NCBI GenBank assembly: GCA_963924555.1
Contig: OZ004595.1
Span: forward strand, 5,202,599 to 5,266,598
DNA length: 64,000 nt
From: Crambe crambe
Lineage: Eukaryota; Porifera; Demospongiae; Poecilosclerida; Crambeidae
Direction: 5' to 3'
A model generated the notes under the pieces. The model was not told the DNA's origin. It saw nothing but the letters and a program-made list of their open reading frames with translations, and made no database searches. Below, one piece after another: positions 1-10,795 of the stretch. The stretch's first letter is position 1. The number at the start of each line of letters is the position of its first letter. Made by a program: the position numbers and the translations under genes.

Positions 1-51
1 TAACATCTTACAGAACACGAGGATTGGTCCAAAGCACAAAGAAGTCTACCA

Positions 52-1244
52 TTATTCTACCCAGCTAATACCTGTTGGGTAGGCTTCTTTAGAAATGGCA
101 CTGCCTGATTCCAGCTGCACATCTTGAAGTCCAGCTGACATTTGAATCTCCACAAAGTCATTATCATCGAGCACATTAAATGCCTCAAACACTTGCATTG
201 TTATAGGGTCACTGGCAATGACCTCCTGGTATATCTGCAAGATCTCACTGTTGCTGAAACTCTGGTAGTGTTGTAGCTTAGAGGCTGCTATTTCAAACAG
301 AACCTCGGCGATAAACTCAAGTTCTGTGCTAGTGAGTTCTACTTGCCCAAAAATTAATTGTGAACCATTAATTTTCTTGAGAACATTAATAGCTGCTTTT
401 GAACGCACAGACGCACTTGGAAGAGAAGATTGCTTCAATGTCTCTAGTAGAAACTGGCAGTCTTGAGCTTCATGGATCTGAATAGCTTCTTTGCCAATTA
501 AGAATTGAAATAATAAAGAAAGGATCACATTCTGGGCGACACTTTCCACCTGCACGTAAAAGGAAGAAGAGTTCAAAGGTTGTGCAAATGTTGCATGACC
601 TTTGACTCATATATACCCAATTATAAGATCACCCACAGCACTTAGCTACATAATGATCGAACTGAAGAGAAAACCTTTGCATGCAAGCATGCATGTTCTG
701 CACAGAGCTTATAAGCTTTTACAAATGCATACCTCACTAGGATTCTGTACCGCACGGAGCTCTATGTTCTCAAGACCACTGCTAAACCACTTAAAGGAAG
801 CATGCAAGAGAAGGTGCTCCTTCACTGGTGTTTGGGAAGTAATGATGCACTCTAATAACAGTCTCAGCATGTGCAAAGCCATTTCGTGTAGTTGGTCGGG
901 CAGTTTGCCTGCATTGGAAACCAATAAAAGACTTTGATATTAATAGCTAGAGCCTAGTATTTACCTTGCAGAATAATCAGTGCAATGTGCACATTGATAT
1001 GAAGGAACCCGATACTGCGTGCACAATAGTAGTGCAGTGGTTTATCAACTACATCAGTCTTTAGTGACAACGCTTTTTCAATGAGTACAGCCAATTTCTG
1101 AGCCACGTCTGATGAAACTTCCAGCTTCTGGTCCAGAATGGACTGCCACATGACACAGACCTGATTCATAGTACACAATAAGGAAATTTGGGCAGCGTAT
1201 GCATCAACTGAAGGCCCTTTTTTCTTGCCACTAGTAACTTCCAT
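52..1244 (-). CDS. Unrecognised helical (HEAT-like) protein, 3 exons, 317 aa
   Basis: Three exons on the minus strand join in phase with GT-AG introns: 965-1244, 733-908 and 52-549, giving 317 residues ending in ISWVE. The start is ATG at 1244, because no in-frame ATG with coding character lies upstream. The product is leucine-rich and predicted all-helical, with segments such as MALHMLRLLLECII and VAQNVILSLLFQFLIG, which suggests an ARM/HEAT-type fold. I do not recognise the family. No signal peptide or membrane segment is evident. It is divergent from the transporter remnant at 1309. Part of its first exon recurs at 14903-15095 as the left edge of the second duplication copy, where 4-bp insertions and a deletion break the frame. 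It could be the 3' portion of a larger gene if an upstream exon was missed. Confidence 0.65.
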
Positions 1245-1308
1245 TTCACTTCTCACCCGGCGTCCACCCTTTCCTTCTTTTTGTGGGCGGGGGAATTCAT
1301 CGAAAATG

Positions 1309-2937
1309 ATGGCCGGGAAAAGTGAAGGAGAAGCCTGCAGCCTACAATCTGTTTATAGCAGTGACAGATTACTATTTTCCTCCACTGAGAACAAGATATC
1401 GCAGTACCAGAAAATTCTTGAGTTCTAAGGCAGCACTTCTCATTCTCCTTTGGATTTTTGTGATGTGGATGTCCATGGGATTGCTATTTAATCCATTCAC
1501 TTACATGCAAGTATTGAATATTGATTTCGGCTATACTCCTGGTGGTATTGATGCTATCACTCTTGTATTCTGTCCACTGGCTGGATTCTTGGCCGATGTG
1601 CAATTCAGTCGTTTTAGAATGATTGTAACTGGTTCATATCTGGTGCTATTCTCAATGGTTCTTATCATATTGGCTGAAGGTCTAGAGGTAGCTACCAAAT
1701 GTGTATTATTTTTTGATCCAGAATGGAACACGTAGCTATGAAAATCTCTTCTGGACAGGATTAAGCTTATCATCTCTTTTCGGAGTCTTTTTGATAATTG
1801 GTTTCATAGGGTTCATTGCCAATATCATCCAGTTTGGTTTAGACCATCTTCATGACTCGCCAACAGAAGATCAATCCCTCTTTATCCACTGGTACTTATC
1901 ATCCAGTAAAGTTTCTGAAATATTGTTAAATCTGTCACAACCGTTTGTTAAATATCTTCTGATTACCTTGACCTTTGTAGTTCCCTCGCTACTTGTAGTG
2001 CTCCTCACTGTGGTGTATTTTGCAGAGGAAGTGGTTCATAATCAATGTTAAAAGAGTAAATCCCTATAAATTAGTGTATAGAGTCACTAAGTTTGCTTAT
2101 CAGCATAAAGTCCCTGTCCATCGCAGTGCCTTCACTTACTGTGAAGATGAGTTACCTTCAGGGTTGGATCTTGGCAAGAGTAAGTATGGAGGACCTTTCA
2201 CCACAGAAGAAGTGGAAGATGTCAAAGCCTTCTATGGAATTCTCAAAGTACTCTTGAACAGTTTTTTTCTTTTTCGTCGCCATGGGTAATCTTGCTCCTC
2301 CGTTTGATTTCATAGTGAATGGATGAAAATATATCTAACTCCGGTAATCATTGTGTGCCTACTTCCTGTAGTTGGTATTCCTCTCTACTTGTTCTTCATT
2401 CGTCCTTTCTTCTCGCACTGCATCCCTGGAATGCTGAAAAGAATGGGAATAGGTATATTTTTACTCTTGGTATCTTTTGTCCTCTCTTCATCTCTCAACA
2501 CAGCAGCTTATTTTGTTAATAGTGGAATGAATGCAAGTGAATCCCTAAGCATTTCACTACTGGCTCCACATGTAGTAGACATATTGATACCCACTGCCTT
2601 TCTGCAAAGTGTGGTAGTAAGTTTATCCATCATGTTAATCTTGACTGCTCTTCTTGAATTCATCTGTTCACAGAGCCCTTACTCCATGAAAGGTTTGTTT
2701 ATTGGATTGATGCTAGCTCAGTATGGTCTCTTCTGGTTCATATCGGATCTTTTCTTGGAACTAAAATTTCAGCATCCCTTTTTCCCTACTGGTGGATTTT
2801 TATACTTTATTCTAAATACATCTATGTGAGAGTAGCCAAGAACTATAAGTACCATGAAAGAGATGAGCCCTCCAATGAACGCCAATATGCTGAAGAGTAC
2901 TATTCCAAAGACTTGGGGGATGGCTTAACATATTAAA
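1309..2937 (+). pseudogene. Broken copy of POT/SLC15-like transporter
   Basis: This is about 95 percent identical by eye to the intact gene at 15175-16902 but has at least six disabling indels. They are: a 20-bp deletion near 1370, a 4-bp AGCT insertion near 1690, an 11-bp net loss near 2020, a small deletion near 2257, a 16-bp deletion near 2312 and a deletion of about 26 bp near 2822 that removes the last membrane segment. A further 24-bp in-frame deletion lies near 1890. The ATG (1309) and the terminal GLTY-stop remain, but the frame is broken within the first 20 codons. Its sister in copy B is intact, so decay followed the duplication. A revised annotation might split it into several short ORFs; none would be a working transporter. 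Confidence 0.9.
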
Positions 2938-3799
2938 ACTGTATGCACATGCATCATTGTGACACTATCCATATGAATAATGCCTTCATTTTTATGCACA
3001 ATTTCTTTTTTCATATGGTTTTTTTCTATTCCTAGTTGATATCCCAAATGAATAGCCAGCTTCAAAATAATGTATCAAACCACAAGTTCAGCCCCTCCCT
3101 CCCGACATTCACTTTTTCATGAATCATACTACACTCTATAGCCTGACGCAACTTATCCACAGTCAAATTCTAAGCTAAAGCCTAGTCTGGCGGCGCTGAC
3201 CCTTTACCTCCTTTTTCTTCGCCAGACTGCCTCCAATAAAGAACACTCCAAATAGATTTGGACATGCACACTCAACATTAATTTTTTAACTTTATAATAA
3301 GATGAGTGCAACCTCACTACAGAATATAATGGACACATTGGGGACCTGTCCTTAGAGATTGTCCTGTTATTTTGTATAAGAATGTAGTATAGCTACAAAG
3401 GTATGGGAAAGGTACTTTTATTTGTTCAGAGGTTTGTCCTCTTTCAGAGTGTCTTTTGTTGGAAGTCCCAATGTACATGTATAGCTATAGCTATAAAGGA
3501 GAAAATATAATTTTAGGCTTACTCAGCATATATAGTGAGTGAGTCATGGACTTATAAGTCAAATGTGCTATCAACAGTCGACGAGTATCATTACTACACA
3601 CTATACCCATACCCACATCATTATAACTGCCTGCCCATGGACTTTGTACTCAGTTTCAGAACAGTGATAGCTAGGGGTGGCTTCAAAGCACACTATGGAA
3701 TAGCTACTGGGATTGAGTTAGCCTTGACCTGTTACCTTTATGTCAGACTCAGTCATAATATTTAGTAGCTATAAATAATGAACAGTTTTGAAGCTGATG
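2938..3799. other. Flank of the transporter remnant, no gene
   Basis: No gene is supported. Positions about 3030-3500 have no counterpart in copy B and include a dispersed repeat (3410-3470, motif GTCCTCTTTCAGAGTGTC). From 3530 to 3760 the DNA matches 17083-17290, including an open frame beginning MSESWTYKSN in both copies. It has no domain and differs by indels, so I treat it as noncoding. Confidence 0.5.
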
Positions 3800-3996
3800 C
3801 AGGGGTGTATCCACCACTCCGGTTGGTCCGGTTTTTACCAGACCACTTTTGTACGAAACACCACACCTTTTAATCATCCATTTTTGCAAAATTCACACTA
3901 GCATAACTTTACTGATCCAAAAAGTGGGCATGACCATCCAAAAATTTCCATACACAAGCACACCGGACCACTCAAAATTCTGTGGATACACCCCTG
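3800..3996. mobile_element. 197-bp MITE, hAT-like ends
   Basis: Terminal inverted repeats CAGGGGTGTATCCAC (3800) and GTGGATACACCCCTG (ends 3996) enclose 197 bp with no coding capacity. It is flanked by the direct repeat TGATG. Copy B has the unoccupied site (GAAGCTCATGCTATACAT at about 17400), which defines the insertion exactly. The CAGGGG end resembles hAT-type nonautonomous elements; the superfamily is an inference. Confidence 0.85.
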
Positions 3997-4099
3997 TGAT
4001 GCTATACATTTGTATAAAGAAGGAAGTTCCTCAAACCTGAATCTGAAACTGCTCTTGTCTAATTTATAATTCTTTGTGTCCTTGTGTCCTGCTTGCATT

Positions 4100-5240
4100 C
4101 ATTGAACCTGTCCAATAACAACATTAGAGGTGATGGCATTAAACCTCTTGCTGACTGTCTAAAGCATGCACTGCAATTTACTTAATCTTGAGAAGAATTG
4201 CCTTGGTATTGTTGGAGCAAAGGTTATTGCAAATAGTCTAAACCATTATAGTGAGTTGCACACTCTCAATCTTGCTAATAATAGTGTAGGTAGCTAGTGA
4301 TGGTGCAAAGGCTCTTGGTAATGGTCTAAAGCACTGTAGCAACCTGCACACTCTGGATATTCAGCAGAATCAAATTTGTAATGATGGTGCAAAGGCTCTT
4401 GCTGATGGTCTAAAGCACCTGCACACTCTGGATATTCAGCAGAATAGCATTGGTAGTGATGGTGCAAAGGCTCTTGGTAATGGTCTAAAGCACTGTAGCA
4501 ACCTGCACACTCTGGATATTCAGCAGAAACAAATTTGTAATGATGGTCCAAAGGCTCTTGCTGATGGTCTAAAGCACCTGCACACTCTGGATATTCAGCA
4601 GAATAGCGTTGGTAGTGATGGTGCAAAGGCTCTTGCTGATGGTCTAAAGCACTGTAGCAACCTGCACACTCTGGATATTGGTTGGAATAAAATTGGTGAG
4701 CTAGTGATGGTGCAAAGGCTCTTGCTGATGGTCTAGAGCACTGTAGCAAGCTGCACACCCTGGATATTCGTAGGAATGAAATGCGTAGGTAATGATGGTG
4801 CAAAAGCTCTTGCTGATGGTCTAAAGCACTGTAGCGACCGCACACTCTGAATATTTATGAGAATCAAATTGGTACAAAGGCTCTTGCTGATGGTCTAAAG
4901 CACTGTAGCAACCTGCACACTCTGGATATTGGTTATAATAAAATTGGTAGCTTGTACTGGTGCAAAGGCTCTTGGTGATGGCCTAAAGCACTGTAGCAAC
5001 CTGCACACTCTGGGAATGAAATTGGTAGTGATGGTGCAAAGGCTCTTATAAAGCACTGTAGCAACCTGCACACTCTGGATACTGATAGCTAGTAATCAAA
5101 TTGGTACTAGCGATGGTGCAAAGGCTCTTGCTGATGGTCTAAAGCACTGTAGCAACCTGCACACTCTGAAAATTCAGCATAATAGCAGTGATGGTGCAAA
5201 GGCTCTAAAACACTGTAACAACCTTCACACTCTGAGTGAT
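4100..5240 (+). pseudogene. Degenerate LRR array of an NLR-like gene (copy A)
   Basis: About 13 tandem units of about 84 bp encode, in shifting frames, a ribonuclease-inhibitor-type leucine-rich repeat of the form LHTLDI..N.IGSDGAKALADGLKHCSN. Frame breaks are frequent: insertions such as AGCT at 4292 and 4948, deleted nucleotides, and partial units near 5040. No long frame survives. The first repeats (4100-4290) match the start of the LRR block at 22150 in copy B. The Death and NACHT regions that precede it in copy B are missing here. The antisense strand has a spuriously open frame rich in ALDHQQEPLHHHY, which is a mirror of the repeat and not a gene. Confidence 0.85.
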
Positions 5241-6489
5241 TATCATTTTAAGCACTGCAACCTTCAATCCTACAGTATTCTGTGTAGCTAGCCTAAGCTA
5301 GGTATATTTTCTAGTACATATTATTGCTATAGTGTTATTGACTGTCAGTAGCTATAATTATTGACTGTACTGTTGTTATTGTGTTCACTTTTACATATAT
5401 GACAGTGATTAGTCTATAGGGTCTTATGATCATGTGTTATTGCAAGGTTACGTAATTTTATTTTTGGGTGCCCACTACCACTTCATTCTTTGCATAATAG
5501 TTGGTGATATACATCAATAATGTAAGAGCTAGACATTCATTTGTGGTTCAGAGAGAAGAAGAAGAAAGAAAAATGATACCAAAGTTCAAATTCTACTTTG
5601 AAGGGAAATGCAAAAGCATGCATTGTGTGGCGAGTGAAGCTTTAGCCAATGATGTCACCTTACCACAAAGAATGGAACCAGAAGAATGTACGAGATATAT
5701 AGTAGTGCCCGCTTTGATACCTTTGACACCACAACTTGAATTGCTAAATTTTGTATGTATCCGCAAAACACCAATGCACCTCTGTTGTTAATTGCTAATG
5801 AGCACACATGATCTATTTCCAATCCCATAATCCCTCATATATACGGTGACAGATGGGATGCTTGATGCTGACAGACATTTATTAATTTTAACCCCAAGTC
5901 TAACACTGCAAACATTTCATTTCATTATATCCGATCAAGATCTTATGTACCAGCTATGAATGATAAACAGTCCCAAATATTTTTTTTTTCCTTTCCTTAA
6001 CAAAAACTTTATTCAATGACAAAGAATGATAGTGATAACTTGCTATTATGCACAGTTATAGAAAGTTTATCTGATATGACCTCGAGATTTAGTTCTACTG
6101 GATACAGATCGTGGTTTGGATTCTGCAATAAAAATATCAATGGCTAAAAATGGTTATCATTGTAAGAAAAATTCAATAAACTACCATAAATTGGGTGGGA
6201 AATTTTCATTTTCATGGTCATATTCAACAACAAAATGAAAATTAATTGCCTAGTACAAAAAGTGTAAAAGCTAATCACAAGTACGTAAGCTGTACAATAA
6301 CAAAATATAAATTGTAAACATGAATTCCCAATTAATGGTATAGTGTCTTAGGGAAGAAGGGGAAAAAACAAACTAAAACCATAAATTAGCTATTATCAAT
6401 CTTAAAATCTGATTATTTCTGGCCATATAGCTATGTAGCAATCACAGTGGTAGCAATACAGTCTAAATCACTTAGAATATCCTTGGCCC
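5241..6489. other. Spacer between LRR remnant and FAM149 remnant
   Basis: No gene is supported. The sequence is colinear with 23420-24747 of copy B, with scattered indels (for example GTTA present at 24039 but not here). The stretch 6000-6489 is the most conserved part and probably corresponds to the 3' UTR and downstream flank of the FAM149-like gene. Confidence 0.55.
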
Positions 6490-8162
6490 TTAAAGGGTAA
6501 TTAACTCACGAAAAATTCCTGATTTTCCTGTTATGGTGAAGTATGTAGAAGAATCATCAGGCACTTCATCATCTTCTGCTATCACAGCTGACATTTTATC
6601 CTTCAGATCACCAACCCCTCCTCCACCATGGAACCCAGCAGCATAACCAACCACCTTCATCTGACCAAAATGAAGATTATTATCAGACACTTTCCGTCCT
6701 AGGGACGACTTTTGTCCATCTGGATGTTGTCTTAGAGACGTGTTAGTGGTGCTTGGTCTCAAGTCTCCACTGGTCACCTTGGACAAGTGCCAGTCACTTC
6801 CATCGGCTGCACTGACTATCCTAGAGTTGAAAGTCACACGATTCTTCTGTTGGCCACTGATCCTCACTTGAGTTGTAGGAGATCTATCCAAGGACAATAT
6901 CAATAGCCCTCCTCCTCCACTGCCCATTGTCCCTTCCAAGGGAGGGAGTTGCGTGTGACGAACAAATGGAGTAGAAGGTGGAGAGCTGTGGGGCACATTA
7001 CTTCCAAGTTTGAATCCCCTGATGCCATTATCAATGGGAACTAATGCTGGAGTTTTAGGTTTTTCGATGGGTTTCAGCATTGTAGTGTTGATATTTCTCC
7101 TATTTGTCATCCGACTAGAGATGGTCCTATTATTGATCAGCATTGGTGGTACAGGGGTGGGAGGGATTTGATATTCTGAATTCCGTGGAAGAGGTGTGGC
7201 TATCTTGGTTAGACGCAAGCCTATAGCTGATGATTCAGGTCTGTCGCTTACTGTGGGAGTGGGAGTGTCTTCTCGGCTGTTATCATTGATCGGAAGAACA
7301 CTAGATAAAATAGAAATTATAATTGATTTAACTTGCACCATGTGACTCTAAATTAATATAGTAGAGTTATATTGATTTATCTTATTACAACATAATGATT
7401 GGGGCAGAGCTGAATACAATAATAACCCAAAACTCGACAGAGGGCATTAAGTATGCTGTGACAGTTCTACTGGTATTGAGGCCACCACAAGTTATCTATT
7501 GGTATTGAGGCCACCACAAGTTATGACTAGGGCATTAACCTGTATGCTGTGACAGTTCTAGATCAATAAACTTATTGAGGTCACCACAAGTTATCAGAGA
7601 GCAACTATGAAAAAGTGCCCAAAATTAATGTTTAAGACTTGATTTCTATCCAGGCATAAGTTATGTTCTTGGAGAATCATTACTTTGGTACGTATGATGA
7701 ATGTGCTCGTTGTTGGAGGGAGAGAGATCTGATTTGCATGACACCAGAGAGGGTGGTGAGCTGGGGGAGGGAGGGGGGAAGACCACCAGACTACATGCTG
7801 GGAGTGGAATACTTCAATCTCAAAAACTGCATGTCTTATAAGAAACCAAAATGATACCAACAAGGTGTGTTACACACATGCATAGTTAGTATTTTTTGTA
7901 TGAGAGTTGAAATGCAAAAGATAACTAGTAGAGAGGAAAGTGAGTGCCATACAGCCAGAAATTCGGCAGAGAATTGCCATAATTTTCTCAATGGGGGAGG
8001 GGTGTGTGGTTATCAGGATGATAATCATGGCTCACCTTTGAACCTGATTGTCCAGAAGCTTTGTTGAGGGTAGTTGGATCTCTTAGAATGTAAGGTTGCT
8101 CCTGAGGACTTCCTTCCCCCAAGTTAGTCTCTGTTTGCATAAGTGTGCCAGTGTATCACAAC
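6490..8162 (-). pseudogene. FAM149-like gene fragment, exons 7-9 only
   Basis: Three blocks match the last exons of the intact gene at 24748-28189: exon 9 (6490-7300, 811 nt, same length and still open), exon 8 (7684-7826, 143 nt) and exon 7 (8036-8162, 25 nt shorter than its partner). Exon 8 has an in-frame TAG at 7791-7793 where copy B reads CAG, and the exon 7 indels shift the frame. Exons 1-6 are absent because the duplication ends at about 8341. With no promoter, no start and a nonsense codon, this is a truncated duplicate. The long open frame of exon 9 alone could be mistaken for a 283-aa gene. Confidence 0.88.
7455..7600. repeat. Short tandem repeat with unit GGCCACCACAAGTTAT
   Basis: Three copies of a unit containing TATTGAGGCCACCACAAGTT, and two copies of TATGCTGTGACAGTTCTA, lie in what was FAM149 intron 8. 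The same array occurs at 25720-25860 in copy B, so it predates the duplication. Confidence 0.7.
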
Positions 8163-8341
8163 CTGAATATACAGCAATTTCTAATAGTAGATGTATAAAA
8201 ATTTTCCTAATACCACCATGATAATTTTTTCAGGGATTATTAACCTCCAATAAAAAAGGACACTCTGAAAGAGGACAAACCCTTTTATACCTAATAACCT
8301 CCAAAAGAGGACAACCTCTCTACAAAGGACAAAAGGCCGAA

Positions 8342-8740
8342 TTCCTAGTGATGGAGTGGTATAGCCAGCTCATATAGATAAAGGTTGCAGTCAGGAAAAT
8401 TATATCCAAGTTTGGGTGGCTAACACTCAACCATCACAATTACAATAGTGGGTGCATAAGGTGACATAGAAAATTCAGCAGAGTAGGAAGTTCCCGGAGA
8501 TCCACTTACTAGCAAGCTAGCTACTTTTTTATAAGATATGACTTAGCTACATTATAAGCTATCCATATTATAGCCACTTCCTTTTGGTTGTGTATGATTA
8601 CAGATGTATACTGACAGTTTTGTTCTATATCTTGCTTCTGGCTAGAATAACCTAGAGGATAGGCTATTGAATGACATGGTTGGAATGTTTCCAGTTCTGT
8701 ACACTTAGCATCAAGCTTTTAGCACCCAACTTTTATTCTC
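8342..8740. other. Unique DNA right of the duplication edge
   Basis: No open frame, repeat or element was recognised here. It lies between the right edge of duplication copy A and the inverted-repeat element starting at 8741. Confidence 0.4.
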
Positions 8741-10058
8741 ATACCGGTGTCAAGTAAAAATGGGGACCCCCACAAAATGGGGACCCCCATCCCCATTTTT
8801 AAGTAATTTTGGGGACCCCCATGCCCAAATTTATCATAAATATGGGGATCCCTCAAGAATTTTAGGGACCCCCGTATTTTTAAGGATCCCCATGCCCAAA
8901 TTAATGGGGATCCCTCAATAATTTTGGGGACCCCCTGATATGGACAAGATATCGATATTAATGATTTTTTTATCTGTAGCTATAGCTACTTAGCACAATA
9001 TCAATCCTTTCTTTTTTTGTTCTTCCAGAAATCTGGTGGTACATGGGCACACCGATTAGGAAGGCTATCATATACGTTGACAGTCCTCAGGAGAACTATC
9101 ACCAGCTAGCTATAGTTATCCAGTGAGAGCCATACACATTCAGGCAGTCCCTTCTCTGAATGTCAAATCCACTGCACTGCAAGTGAAGTGGGCTGTAATC
9201 CTTTCATATTTGGTGAGAAATTTAGTACCAGCTGCATCAGTAAGCCACTTGCCCTGTAGTAAGGCAGATCCTTCTTCCAATATTGAACAGGCTTATAAAC
9301 AAGATCATTCTTTCTACAATAAAATTATTCATGAGTTTACGTTGACATGTTCCAACCTGTGGAAAACTTTAATACAAATGAATTGCTTAGCCACGATAGC
9401 TATTATAGCTACATAGGTTGAAATAATAACCAGGCCAATAATATTTTTTACAGACTAGATCATTGGTTCGGTGCGGCTATCATCATGAATAGTTGCAGCA
9501 TCTTCAACCTGCCATAAGCTTGGATTAAGCTTGAGAATTTGCCTTACCTACTCAAATACAGTCATATAATTGCCTATAGACATAAATGCCCTGAACATGG
9601 CTATAAACTCTAGCTATAGGGCTATGGAAATGTTAGTTGTGCACCAATTCATGGGTTGTTAATGCACCAGGGTCTCATGACTTTATTGAAGGGCTCCCTC
9701 CCTCCCTCCCTCCCCCCTCTCTCTCTCCATGGATGATCAATATAAGCCTAAGGGCTCATAGCTAGCTACATATATCATGAAACAAGGCTAGCCGCATGCA
9801 ACTGTTGTTTAATATTATTGCTTTATTATAGTAGACTAGAGTTTACAACTATTATGCCCCAGTTAGCTCACCAGTACAGATCAGCCTCTTCAGCATGAAA
9901 AACTTGCACTTTTTTTCTTAGTTTGTCACCCTTTTCAAAGCTGGCATATGCATGCGCATGGGGTCCCTAATTTTACAGGGGGACCCTGATTTTACGATAA
10001 TTTTGGGGTCGGGGGTCCCCAAATTTATGGGGTCCCTAAATTTACGTGACACCGGTAT
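8741..10058. mobile_element. 1.3-kb nonautonomous element with ACCGGT ends
   Basis: Outer inverted repeats ATACCGGTGTCA (8741-8752) and TGACACCGGTAT (10047-10058) extend imperfectly to about 29 bp. Inside each end are clustered copies of GGGGACCCCCA-type motifs: about eight at 8760-8940 and several at 9958-10040. A TA dinucleotide sits at both borders (TA-CCGGTGTCA), compatible with a TA target site. The interior has no transposase; the frame at 9123-9416 has no recognisable domain. It also contains a CCCTCCCTCC tract (9690-9720). The superfamily is not determined. Confidence 0.75.
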
Positions 10059-10081
10059 GTACAGTGTATTTACATGTTATG

Positions 10082-10088
10082 GCTACAC
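10082..10088. repeat. Target-site duplication, left (GCTACAC)
   Basis: GCTACAC directly precedes the left terminal inverted repeat and recurs at 14804-14810 directly after the right one. A 7-bp duplication is close to the 8 bp usual for the P superfamily. Confidence 0.8.
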
Positions 10089-10795
10089 CATAGATACTAT
10101 AGACTACGTACACGGGATAGGAAACTAGATCACGTGCGCCATAGCCACAATAGGAAATGACAATCCCACTCCGTGTCCACCGTTTCGAGCAGGAAGAGGA
10201 GGCTCCTATTCGCCGTATGCGGGATGTGCGTTACCTTATAGTCGCATTAATAAGATGAAAACAGTAAGTATCCTAGCTGAAAGGCTACTAATGCAAAAAT
10301 TAAAACTGTAGGAGAGATATAAATGAAATTTAGGCCTATAATAGCTAGAAATACCATGGAAACCACTTTTGTGGAACCATAAGTAATCACAGTCTAGCCA
10401 TACGTAGCTGTTAAAGCAATAAGCCACTCATATTAACTTAGTTCTATGCGTTAGTATCATTTCTAGGATAAAAATACGTTAGTTAATGATGATACAGTCA
10501 CTGTATCTCCCTGAACACTCCAAAGTTTGTGGGACACCATGAAGGATATATTCAGAAATGAAGTTATCTCCTGGTTATCATGACTTCCTTAAGAGCATAA
10601 TAAATGAGGTTATACTGGTTTTATGTGCATGTTACTTCTATTTTGGTAGAAATGAGGCGTATAGCTATTGCATGTCTTTCTTTGTTGCATGGTAATAAGT
10701 CTTTGAAATGTATCTTATACTTATACTAGCATATAGAGTAGGGAGAATACTCAAATTAGCTACATAATATGATGTTCTACTTATTCTTTAAAGGC

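Larger units (their letters stand above)
1060..8341. repeat. Segmental duplication, copy A
   Basis: This block aligns in the same order and orientation with 14903-26590: first exon of the unknown gene, POT transporter, LRR array, FAM149 exons 9, 8 and 7. It is shorter because about 4.7 kb corresponding to 17420-22150 (CARD, Death and NACHT regions) is absent. Homology ends near 8341, just before where FAM149 exon 6 would begin. The boundaries are judged by eye and may be off by tens of bases. Confidence 0.85.

Noticed and set aside
3535-3765. MSESWTYKSN frame conserved in both duplication copies
   Set aside because: Conservation is explained by the duplication; indels change its length and C-terminus, and no domain is visible.
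4294-4845. 183-aa minus-strand frame rich in ALDHQQEPLHHHY
   Set aside because: It is the antisense of LRR-encoding DNA units; frame length follows from the repeat unit being a multiple of three.
4100-5240. CRISPR-like appearance of regularly spaced repeats
   Set aside because: Units are directly adjacent with no unique spacers, encode LRRs, and the genome is animal.
5501-5791. 96-aa frame with VVQREEEERKM
   Set aside because: The copy B counterpart is broken by indels, so it is not conserved as protein.
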